A program made the position numbers and the translations under genes. Below the pieces are notes generated by a model. That model was not told the DNA's origin. It saw nothing but the letters and a program-made list of their open reading frames with translations, and ran no database searches. From assembly GCA_028691575.1 (NCBI GenBank), contig JAQUYY010000085.1, forward strand, positions 1-7,694: DNA of 7,694 nt. Direction: 5' to 3'. Of the stretch, positions 1-5,985 are shown piece after piece. Every line of letters starts with the position of its first letter. Within the stretch, counting starts at the first letter, position 1. This DNA is from Candidatus Gastranaerophilales bacterium (GTDB taxonomy: Bacteria; Cyanobacteriota; Vampirovibrionia; Gastranaerophilales; JAQUYY01).

Positions 1-8
1 AATATTAA

Positions 9-24
9 GCCTGTAATTACAGGC
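9..24 (-). terminator. Perfect 16-bp palindrome, possible operon terminator
   Basis: GCCTGTAATTACAGGC is its own reverse complement and can fold as a 6-bp stem (GCCTGT/ACAGGC) with an AATT loop. It lies 45 bp past the stop codon of the sugar kinase and is followed on the minus strand by TTAATATT, a poor U-tract. No open frame continues through 1-68 on the minus strand. A weak intrinsic terminator for the three-gene operon is the simplest reading; a protein-binding palindrome is the alternative. Confidence 0.4.
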
Positions 25-68
25 CTAGAGAAGCCTTTACCTGACGCAAAAACTCAAAATATTTGATC

Positions 69-1124
69 CTACAAAATATAGATTTCCTGTGAATTTTGCC
101 AGGATTGCACACCTGATGGGCAAAACTGAAAAGAGTAGATCTTACCGTTAGTTTTCTCAAGTGCTTTTATGACTTGATATTTTGAATTATCGGGACAATA
201 AAATATAATAAACCCGCCCCCGCCTGCTCCTGAAATTTTGCCCCCCGATGCTCCTGCATTTAATGCAGTTTCAAATATTTCATCAATTTCAGATGATGTA
301 ATTTTTAATGCCATCTGTTTTTTATATTCCCATCCAAAGTTTAATAATTCTCCGATTCTATCAATTTCTCCTTTCAATAATGCTTCTTTCATCATAACAG
401 CCTGTTTTTTCAAGTTGTGCATAGCATCAATTGAAGTTTGTTTTTTTTCATTTACATTTTTTATTTGAGTTGAAATAATTTCTGATGAAATTCTGCTCTG
501 CCCTGTAAAATAAAGCACCAGGTTATTTTCTAATTCGTTTATATATTCCTGTTTAATTCTTAACGGATTAACAATAACTTTGTTATTATTAAAAAATTCA
601 ATAAAATTAAATCCGCCAAATGCTGATGAATACTGATCTTGCTTTCCACCTTCAAAGCCTAAATTTACACGCTCAATCTCCCATGCAAGATGTGCTAAAT
701 CATACTCGCTTAGCGGAATTTTCAGCCATTCTGCAAATGCAGCCAAAATTGTCACCACCAAAGTTGAAGATGTGCCTAATCCTGAACCCACAGGAGCATC
801 TACATACGTTGATAATTCAAAAGACAAATTTTTAAATTGAGGAAAATCTTTGACTATTCGATTATATACGCCTTTTAAAAGGGCTAAATCACCTTTTGAT
901 TGAATAATATCACTTGAGCCAAATTCTTGCTTTATATCTAAATCATAAGAATTAAAGATAATTTTGCCGTTATTTAAAGGTTTAATCGTAGCATAAGCAT
1001 ACATATTTATTGTTGAATTTAAAACATTTCCGCCATAAATATCCGAATATGGGCTAACATCAGTTCCACCACCTGCTAAACCTATTCTTAACGGTGCTTT
1101 TGCTCTAATCACTTTAGAATCCAT
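69..1124 (-). CDS. hddA: GHMP-family sugar kinase, D-glycero-alpha-D-manno-heptose-7-phosphate kinase-like
   Basis: The 351-residue protein has all three GHMP kinase signatures: an N-terminal PLRIGLAGGGTD (about residues 11-22), the ATP-phosphate loop PVGSGLGTSS (111-120) and a C-terminal glycine-rich SGGKISGAGGGGF (293-305). E151 and D163 (in GKQDQY) fit the usual acidic active-site region. Length and the N-terminal signature match the HddA branch, which phosphorylates D-glycero-D-manno-heptose 7-phosphate at C1 on the way to nucleotide-activated heptose for envelope glycans. The protein should be cytoplasmic. The start codon abuts the TAA of the acyltransferase gene (TAAATG), and a GAGGG ribosome site lies in that gene's last codons, 4 nt before the ATG, so translation is probably coupled. 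No GmhA, HddC or GmhB partner is visible in the window. Exact sugar specificity is inferred; related GHMP kinases act on other sugars such as fucose. Confidence 0.82.
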   Translation of the reverse strand: MDSKVIRAKAPLRIGLAGGGTDVSPYSDIYGGNVLNSTINMYAYATIKPLNNGKIIFNSYDLDIKQEFGSSDIIQSKGDLALLKGVYNRIVKDFPQFKNLSFELSTYVDAPVGSGLGTSSTLVVTILAAFAEWLKIPLSEYDLAHLAWEIERVNLGFEGGKQDQYSSAFGGFNFIEFFNNNKVIVNPLRIKQEYINELENNLVLYFTGQSRISSEIISTQIKNVNEKKQTSIDAMHNLKKQAVMMKEALLKGEIDRIGELLNFGWEYKKQMALKITSSEIDEIFETALNAGASGGKISGAGGGGFIIFYCPDNSKYQVIKALEKTNGKIYSFQFCPSGVQSWQNSQEIYIL

Positions 1125-1784
1125 TTATCCCTCAAATTTTTCATCATATAGTGTTTGATTTTCATCTGAAAGCCTGAATAATTCTTTTTCTATTTGAAGT
1201 CTTATCGCTTCTTCTTGCTCCGAAGTTGCATCTTCAGGAACCATAATTGGAGTTCCGTAATTATTAATAGTTGTTGCGTTTATTATCGGCATTTGATATT
1301 TGTCCCAACTGTTAAAATTAATTACAATACCATTTCTGGCAATTCCCATTAAAGGAATAATAGGAACTTGAGCCATTTTAGCAAGTTTGATAAGTCCTTT
1401 ATTTACTTTTCCAAATGGTCCTTTTGGTCCATCAACGGTAAAAGCAATATTCTTACCCTCTTTTAATGCATTTACCATTTTTAAAACAGCTTTTGCGCCA
1501 TCTCTGCCTCTTGAACCCCTGATTATTGAAAATCCCATTTTTTCAACTATACGTGCAATTATTTCGCCGTCATTAGATGGACTGATTAATACGTTTAAAT
1601 TTTTTCTGTTTGGTATTCCACCAATACAACATTGCCTGCCATGCCAAACCGCATAAATTGCAGGAACATCTTTTGGCATGTTATTATTTTTATATGTCAT
1701 TGTTAAATCAGACAGTTTAAATAAATAATATGCCAAATTTGACAACAGAGATATTTTTAAATTTTCTTTCTTGCTTCTTATCAT
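1125..1784 (-). CDS. DUF374 lysophospholipid acyltransferase-like protein
   Basis: This 219-residue protein matches the DUF374 family, related to LpxL/HtrB lipid A acyltransferases. Visible motifs are WHGR (47-50), SPSNDGE (69-74), a conserved GFSIIRGSRGRDGAKAV block (84-100) and TVDGPKGP (116-123), followed by IIPLMGIAR. The His of WHGR and the downstream Asp probably form the acyltransferase active-site region. The N-terminal stretch 11-24 is mildly hydrophobic and may associate with the inner membrane. The likely role is acyl transfer to a lipid or glycolipid of the envelope; the true acceptor is unknown for most of the family. The start overlaps the GT-C stop by one base (TAATG) with AAGGA 6 nt upstream, and its own stop touches the kinase start, so it is the middle gene of a translationally coupled operon. 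Confidence 0.8.
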   Translation of the reverse strand: MIRSKKENLKISLLSNLAYYLFKLSDLTMTYKNNNMPKDVPAIYAVWHGRQCCIGGIPNRKNLNVLISPSNDGEIIARIVEKMGFSIIRGSRGRDGAKAVLKMVNALKEGKNIAFTVDGPKGPFGKVNKGLIKLAKMAQVPIIPLMGIARNGIVINFNSWDKYQMPIINATTINNYGTPIMVPEDATSEQEEAIRLQIEKELFRLSDENQTLYDEKFEG

Positions 1785-3478
1785 TAATTATCCTTTTTAA
1801 AAATATATATGACCCAAGGTCCATTATTATCAATACTTACAGGTATAAGATTATCGTAACTTATATCTACAATATCAAAAGTCAATTTAGATAATAACAT
1901 AAATATTATAGACTGTTTTTCATATTCAACAGAATTTGTTACAAAATTCAAATCCCTCTTTGAATAAATATTAAAACTTTTATTTTCTACAATTATAAAA
2001 TAACGACCGTTTTCAAGGTTATTGTAATATTTTTTTTGTAAAAATTTTTCTAAAGATTTTGGTGCATATTTACTTGACAAATAATTTTTAAAAACATCAT
2101 AACTCGTTTTAGCATTTAAAATTTGAGCATTTTCATTGCCTATAATTGATGCTAAACCTTTTTTATCGTTTATAAAAGTTGATTCAAGACTAATCCGTTT
2201 TGATTTTTTCTTAAAATGTTTATCTAATTGATATGGTACAAGTGGCAGTAAAACAATATCTTTTTCATTTAACGGATATTTATTCAGCAAAGCTGCTCCA
2301 AGTTTTTGACCTTCCGGACGTTGCATTTTAGGTGCACTGTATGGAACTGTAATGATGTAAAATATACTCGTTAAAACAAGATACGTCATTAAAATTCTTG
2401 TTTTCTTCATTATAAAGAGCCCATAGGAGCAAATTAATATGAAAAACGGTACACAAACTAAGGTATAGCGAGTTACTATTGAAAATTTATTCAATAAAGT
2501 TGCAATAATTTCTACCCCTAGAAATCCAATTATAGTAATTGCTAAAATATGAATTATAGTAAGCTTTTTTTTCTCTAAAATACCTTTTAAGAAAGTTATA
2601 AGCTGTATTCCCATCGGAAATAATACAAATACCGCAAGTTCATTTATTGGAGTGTTTAAAAATAATTTTTCGACATAACCCGTTATGTTATTCGTTAAAC
2701 CAATTATTTGAGGAGTTGTCCAGTTTTGAAAAATCATAAACAACACTGATAAGTCAAATGGAAAAACATCAAATGTATTTCTGTAATATTTGCCAATACC
2801 CATAAATGTGCTGATAAAATTATTTAAAGCAAAAAATGTAAAAATTAGTCCCACTAAAGTCAATGACATCAAAAATTTATAAAATATTTTAAGAAAATCT
2901 TTTTTTTCAAAGTAAATGTAAATCCATAATGCTATTATTTCAAAAAATACAAACAAAAAACTCAATACATAAGTTGAAATAACCAAAAGCATTGAAATTC
3001 CAAGACAAGTAAAATTTTTACAATCGGGCTTTTTAGCAGATTTTATGAGAAACAATGCATTTATAGCAACTAAAAAAATTAACAGAGGATAAAATCTGAC
3101 TTCCTGTGAATAATAAATAAATAAGGAATTTATTCCTGTTAATGTTGCTGCAATCAAGCCTAAATTAGAATTTTTTAATTCTTTTCCTGCCAAATACATA
3201 ATAGGAATAGTCAAAACACCTGTCAATACAGAAAAAAGCCTTATAACAAGATCACTTTCGCCGATAAATTTTATCCAAAAATGCAAAAGCGTAAAATATA
3301 AAGGTCCATGAACTGTACTTTTTACCACTTCAAAAATACTATTTAAAGATGCCGAATAATACGTTATAGCTTCATCATACCAGAATCCGTCCGGTTTATC
3401 CAGGCCGATTATTCTTAGCAAAAATCCCAAAAGTATTATCCCGGCTAAAATCAAAAATGTTTTCGTTTTATTGCGCAT
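1784..3478 (-). CDS. GT-C membrane glycosyltransferase, GT39/PMT_2 (ArnT-like) family
   Basis: The 564-residue protein has about ten hydrophobic segments (roughly 7-25, 78-98, 104-124, 130-146, 159-188, 201-219, 281-297, 306-328, 335-355, 360-378) and then a soluble C-terminal part of about 185 residues. Hallmarks of the lipid-linked-sugar GT-C fold are WYDEAITY (33-40), whose Asp-Glu lies in the first extracytoplasmic loop, HGPLYFTLLHFW (57-68) and YSQEVRFYPLL (123-133). Family members take a sugar from a polyprenyl-phosphate carrier and transfer it outside the cytoplasm to lipid A, another glycan or protein. Here the donor is probably made by the divergent GT2 enzyme. It is first in the operon. 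An AAAAGGA ribosome site lies only 2 nt before the ATG, which is short, but no other in-frame ATG start is credible. Sugar and acceptor cannot be read from the sequence. Confidence 0.82.
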   Translation of the reverse strand: MRNKTKTFLILAGIILLGFLLRIIGLDKPDGFWYDEAITYYSASLNSIFEVVKSTVHGPLYFTLLHFWIKFIGESDLVIRLFSVLTGVLTIPIMYLAGKELKNSNLGLIAATLTGINSLFIYYSQEVRFYPLLIFLVAINALFLIKSAKKPDCKNFTCLGISMLLVISTYVLSFLFVFFEIIALWIYIYFEKKDFLKIFYKFLMSLTLVGLIFTFFALNNFISTFMGIGKYYRNTFDVFPFDLSVLFMIFQNWTTPQIIGLTNNITGYVEKLFLNTPINELAVFVLFPMGIQLITFLKGILEKKKLTIIHILAITIIGFLGVEIIATLLNKFSIVTRYTLVCVPFFILICSYGLFIMKKTRILMTYLVLTSIFYIITVPYSAPKMQRPEGQKLGAALLNKYPLNEKDIVLLPLVPYQLDKHFKKKSKRISLESTFINDKKGLASIIGNENAQILNAKTSYDVFKNYLSSKYAPKSLEKFLQKKYYNNLENGRYFIIVENKSFNIYSKRDLNFVTNSVEYEKQSIIFMLLSKLTFDIVDISYDNLIPVSIDNNGPWVIYIFKKDN

Positions 3479-3502
3479 ATTCCTTTTATTCCATAAAAAA
3501 TT

Positions 3503-3531
3503 TTGTAATAATATTAATTGTACTATATAAT
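3503..3531 (+). promoter_or_regulatory. Predicted sigma70-type promoter for the GT2 gene
   Basis: TTGTAA (3503-3508) and a perfect TATAAT (3526-3531) are separated by 17 bp, pointing to the plus-strand GT2 gene at 3569. Transcription would start near 3538, giving a leader of about 30 nt. The 90-bp spacer must also hold the minus-strand operon promoter; AT-rich -10-like hexamers exist there but none has a convincing -35 partner. Confidence 0.6.
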
Positions 3532-3568
3532 TACTATAGATTGATATTAAAATCGGGAATTAACGAAT

Positions 3569-4558
3569 ATGCAAAATTTCAGCAGTATTTCAGCAGTTAT
3601 ACCTATATGCAACGAACTGCAAAATATTGAACCATTGACTCTAAAATTATTGTCTCTGTTTAAAGGCATGGGAAAAACATTTGAAATTGTCTTTATTGAT
3701 GATGGTTCAGATGATGGAAGTACTGAATTACTGGAGAAATTGAGCAGTGAGAACCCTGATATCAAATTAATAAAATTCAGAAAAAATTACGGCAAAACTT
3801 CCGCTATAATGGCCGGTTTTCAATATGCTTCAGGAGATATTGTCGTAACTTTAGACGGAGATTTGCAAAATGATCCTTGCGACATCCCTATGTTGGTTGA
3901 AAATTTAAAACAAGGTTATGACGTAATTAGCGGTTGGAGAAAAAACAGAAAAGACAATTTTTTCTTAACGAATTTACCTTCAAGAATCGCTAATAACATT
4001 ATCAGTAAGTTTACAGGTATAAAATTAAAAGATAACGGTTGTTTTTTGAAGGTTTTCAGAAAAGAAATCGTTAAAGAACTTGATTTGTACGGTGAAATGC
4101 ATCGTTTTATCGTGCCGTTAGCTTATATCAACGGTGCTAAAATCCTTGAAGTTCCTGTACAGCACCATTCCAGAAAACATGGCAGAAGCAAATATAATAT
4201 ATTTAAGACATTTCAAGTTGTATTAGACTTATTAACAGTACTTTTTTTCAAAAATTTTATTACAAAGCCATTGCATATATTTGGAAAAATTAGTATGTAT
4301 TGCTTTTTATGTGCATTTTTGTTAGGCACAATTGCAGTTTTTAAAAAGTATTTTCTTCACAGCCCGTTTATATTAGAGCATATTGTTGTAGTTACAATCT
4401 TTACGTTAGCAGGGATTCAGCTAATCAGTACAGGAATTTTAGCAGAAATACTGGTTAGAATTTATCATATTTCAGGGAACAAAGAAATTTATAAAATAAA
4501 AAGTACGAAAAATCTTTCTAAAATGACTCAAAAAGCTAATGAAAAGACACTAGTGTAA
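3569..4558 (+). CDS. GT2 glycosyltransferase, polyprenyl-phosphate sugar synthase type (ArnC/GtrB/DPM1-like)
   Basis: This 329-residue enzyme starts with a GT-A catalytic domain: SAVIPICNE (8-16), FIDDGSDDGS (42-51), the metal-binding DGD in LDGDLQNDP (95-103), EMHRF (176-180) and HGRSKY (204-209). Two C-terminal membrane helices follow (about 241-259 and 271-297). That layout is typical of enzymes that put a sugar from a nucleotide donor onto undecaprenyl or dolichyl phosphate at the inner face of the membrane. Divergent placement beside a GT-C transferase matches the ArnC/ArnT and GtrB/Gtr pairing, so it probably supplies that enzyme's lipid-linked donor. The ribosome site is weak (GGGA, 10 nt before ATG). 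The 3' end overlaps the convergent lipid-kinase gene by 9 bp. Which sugar is used is not determinable; the ArnC-specific deoxy-formamido-arabinose function should not be assumed. Confidence 0.85.
   Translation: MQNFSSISAVIPICNELQNIEPLTLKLLSLFKGMGKTFEIVFIDDGSDDGSTELLEKLSSENPDIKLIKFRKNYGKTSAIMAGFQYASGDIVVTLDGDLQNDPCDIPMLVENLKQGYDVISGWRKNRKDNFFLTNLPSRIANNIISKFTGIKLKDNGCFLKVFRKEIVKELDLYGEMHRFIVPLAYINGAKILEVPVQHHSRKHGRSKYNIFKTFQVVLDLLTVLFFKNFITKPLHIFGKISMYCFLCAFLLGTIAVFKKYFLHSPFILEHIVVVTIFTLAGIQLISTGILAEILVRIYHISGNKEIYKIKSTKNLSKMTQKANEKTLV
4547..4556. repeat. 10-bp palindrome covering two convergent stop codons
   Basis: ACACTAGTGT is a perfect palindrome. The minus-strand TAG of the lipid kinase (4550-4552) lies within it, and the plus-strand TAA of the GT2 gene (4556-4558) begins at its last base. 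The stem is too short and lacks a U-tract on either strand, so it is not a convincing terminator. Confidence 0.5.
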
Positions 4559-4927
4559 TTGAGCAATTATTTTTGGCGCAAAAAGAAGAATTCCAATAAT
4601 AACAGCAATCATAGCTGTTATAAAAACAGCTCCTGCTGAAATATCTTTTGCCATTTTTGCAAGAATAGAAAATTTACAGCCAAAATAAGCATCTATAATA
4701 AATTCAAAAACGGTATTTATCAATTCAGCAAAAAGCACTAATGCAATAACAAGAAGCAATATGGACATCTCAACAATACTGAATTTTAGCAATATAGACA
4801 AAATAATTGTCAATACAGAAATCCCGATATCCAACCTAAAATTTCTTTGAGATTTAACAGACAAAAGCAACCCGCGAAGTGCGTGTCTTATGCTTTTAAA
4901 CAAATTCGGAGTGCTGTATTTACCCAT
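4550..4927 (-). CDS. dgkA: DgkA-family lipid kinase (diacylglycerol or undecaprenol kinase)
   Basis: The 125-residue protein is the normal size for the trimeric integral-membrane DgkA/UdpK kinases, with three hydrophobic stretches (about 33-50, 53-68, 98-118). Family motifs are clear: AELINTVFE (67-75), where E68, N71 and E75 match catalytic and metal-binding positions, and AKMAKDISAGAV (90-101). It would phosphorylate diacylglycerol or undecaprenol at the membrane, recycling lipid by-products or the glycan carrier; beside polyprenyl-phosphate glycosyltransferases the second role is attractive. The first amphipathic motif reads SQRNFRLD, with Gln where E. coli DgkA has Glu28 and Asp where Gram-positive UdpK usually has His. 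The gene lies 64 bp behind the pilin-like gene on the same strand and may be partly read from it. The ribosome site is weak (GAG, 5 nt before ATG). Substrate is undecided. Confidence 0.85.
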   Translation of the reverse strand: MGKYSTPNLFKSIRHALRGLLLSVKSQRNFRLDIGISVLTIILSILLKFSIVEMSILLLVIALVLFAELINTVFEFIIDAYFGCKFSILAKMAKDISAGAVFITAMIAVIIGILLFAPKIIAQLH

Positions 4928-4943
4928 TTTATCTCAATTTATA

Positions 4944-4970
4944 TAAATAAAAATAACTTTAGCATAAGTT
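4944..4970 (-). terminator. Weak hairpin plus U-rich tract after the pilin-like gene
   Basis: On the minus strand AACTT-ATGCTA-AAGTT (4970 down to 4955) forms a 5-bp stem, followed by ATTTTTATTT. It lies between the pilin-like gene stop (4992) and the lipid-kinase start (4927). The stem is short and A/T-rich, so termination would be inefficient; some read-through into the kinase gene is likely. Confidence 0.3.
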
Positions 4971-4991
4971 TTGAATTAATAAAAGAGTTAA

Positions 4992-5717
4992 CTATTCATA
5001 CAAATATTTTGCAGAACAACCCTCACCTCTATTATCTGTTGCTGTTGAGCCTTCTACGCACGTTGTTGATGGGTCATACCATCCTCTTGCACCCCATGGT
5101 ATTAATGTATTTGAGGTTATACTTGCATAAAATATGTCTTTTCCAATAATATTCGGTTTTTTAAATCCGTTTATATCTATAGATATCCATCCGCATCTTG
5201 TATAATCTCCTGCAGCATAACTGCAATGAGATTCTTCAATATAAAATCTCATTAAACTGCCGTTGTTTAGAATTAACCCGGGATTAACTTGACTTTCTAT
5301 TCCTGTACCGTTTAAACGATACCAGCTGTTTGTACCACTATGCCAACAACCTTCAGTACTTGCTCCGCTTCCCGTTCCACCATAACCGGAAGTTCCCGAA
5401 CAGTCTTTAATAATGTTTAATTTTTCTGCATAAGCATTCTTTAAATCTTCACTTCCTGCAACATCACCAGGGAATGCGCCTGCTAAAGTACCGCCGTTAT
5501 CAGCTACAATCATCATTGTTGCTTGTGCGAGGTCTGAATATTCTTTTTTCCATTTTGCTTTTAGCTCTGCATCACTTGTCGTTCCGAATAACATCGGAGT
5601 AACTATTGAAGCAATTATTCCGATTATTGCAATGACTATCAATGTCTCTGCCAAGGTAAAGCCGAGCTTCCTTACTAATTTATTGTTGGATTGTTGCATT
5701 TTTGCTATAAAATTCAT
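4992..5717 (-). CDS. Type IV pilin-like / type II secretion pseudopilin-like protein
   Basis: The 241-residue protein has a class III signal: a 19-residue positively charged leader ending in RKLG, then FTLAETLIVIAIIGIIAS. Prepilin peptidase should cut between G19 and F20, and the Glu at mature position 5 (E24) is present. A hydrophobic helix (about 20-43) precedes a globular domain with six cysteines (106, 124, 165, 175, 220, 234), an even number that could form three disulfides. A Gly/Ser/Thr-rich loop (109-123) sits between the first two. DINGFKKPNIIGKDIF (181-196) resembles a motif I recall from many pilin-like proteins of Gastranaerophilales. Start is supported by GGGAG 7 nt upstream. The protein probably joins a pilus or secretion pseudopilus at the cell surface, but no assembly ATPase, platform or peptidase gene is nearby. 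The gene looks richer in G+C than the glycosyltransferase genes and sits behind an unusually long leader. Confidence 0.82.
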   Translation of the reverse strand: MNFIAKMQQSNNKLVRKLGFTLAETLIVIAIIGIIASIVTPMLFGTTSDAELKAKWKKEYSDLAQATMMIVADNGGTLAGAFPGDVAGSEDLKNAYAEKLNIIKDCSGTSGYGGTGSGASTEGCWHSGTNSWYRLNGTGIESQVNPGLILNNGSLMRFYIEESHCSYAAGDYTRCGWISIDINGFKKPNIIGKDIFYASITSNTLIPWGARGWYDPSTTCVEGSTATDNRGEGCSAKYLYE

Positions 5718-5928
5718 TCATCATCTCCCACTTTATCATGCTAAACTTGATTGACTGCTTTCCTGGCTGCAAAACAAGACGAATTTATGAGCCGTAGTTT
5801 TATGCCCCTACCTGGTAGTGAGAGTTTGCTCGAACTATAGGAAATGTCCCTACTCAGCAGCATCTTACCAGTATTCAATCGTTGTTTTTAGATTGCTTCT
5901 CGCAATGACTTACATCTTATTCTATCTA
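5718..5928 (-). promoter_or_regulatory. Long structured 5' leader of the pilin-like gene
   Basis: The predicted transcription start (about 5928) is roughly 210 nt before the pilin start, and nothing coding is credible in between. The core 5761-5880 is about 44% G+C by hand count, high for this A/T-rich region. Pairings seen: UUUCCU (5844-5839) with AGGAAA (5764-5759); GGCU (5793-5790) with AGCC (5768-5765); and CUAC/GUAG, where GGTAG at 5814-5818 can pair with 5808-5812 or, as CTGGTA (5812-5817), with TACCAG at 5866-5871, while 5808-5811 can also pair with GTAG at 5794-5797. The ribosome site GGGAG (5729-5725) can pair with CUCUC (5824-5820). Mutually exclusive pairings suggest a switch. No known riboswitch was confidently recognised. 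All pairings are by eye and short ones arise by chance. Confidence 0.45.
5876..5909. repeat. Fragment of a dispersed palindromic repeat (CATTGCGAG type)
   Basis: The plus strand reads GATTGCTTCTCGCAATGAC, with ATTGC (5892-5896) pairing to GCAAT (5902-5906). On the minus strand this is GTCATTGCGAG followed by AAGCAATC, the end motif I recall from dispersed intergenic repeats in many unrelated bacteria. CAATC (5876-5880) can alternatively pair with GATTG (5891-5895). Only one end of such an element is visible. It would lie near the 5' end of the pilin leader. Confidence 0.45.
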
Positions 5929-5934
5929 TACCCA

Positions 5935-5963
5935 ATTATAAGAAAGTTCTTAATAAAATGCAA
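5935..5963 (-). promoter_or_regulatory. Predicted sigma70-type promoter for the pilin-like gene
   Basis: On the minus strand TTGCAT (5963-5958) is followed after exactly 17 bp by a perfect TATAAT (5940-5935). It lies just past the recombinase stop codon (5986) and points to the pilin-like gene, predicting a start near 5928 and the long leader. No clear terminator separates it from the recombinase gene, so read-through from upstream may add to expression. Confidence 0.65.
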
Positions 5964-5985
5964 ATTATTGCAAGTTGTTAATTTA

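Noticed and set aside
238..468. Plus-strand open frames inside the sugar kinase (also 620-835)
   Set aside because: Antisense to a well-supported GHMP kinase, with no ribosome site or recognisable domain.
1387..1656. Plus-strand open frame inside the DUF374 gene
   Set aside because: Antisense shadow of a conserved coding block with no independent support.
3547..3765. Minus-strand open frame opposite the GT2 start
   Set aside because: Overlaps the conserved catalytic N-terminus of GT2 and has no family features.
4847..5149. 100-residue plus-strand open frame across the lipid kinase and pilin 3' end
   Set aside because: Antisense to two supported genes; composition looks like noise.
5819..5845. 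tRNA-like T-loop string (GTTCGAGC followed later by ACTACCA on the minus strand)
   Set aside because: The T-stem does not pair, and no matching 5' acceptor strand or anticodon arm is found upstream.
5759..5880. Cobalamin riboswitch, suggested by AGCCAGGAAAGC
   Set aside because: The B12 box GCCACTG and the other conserved blocks are absent.
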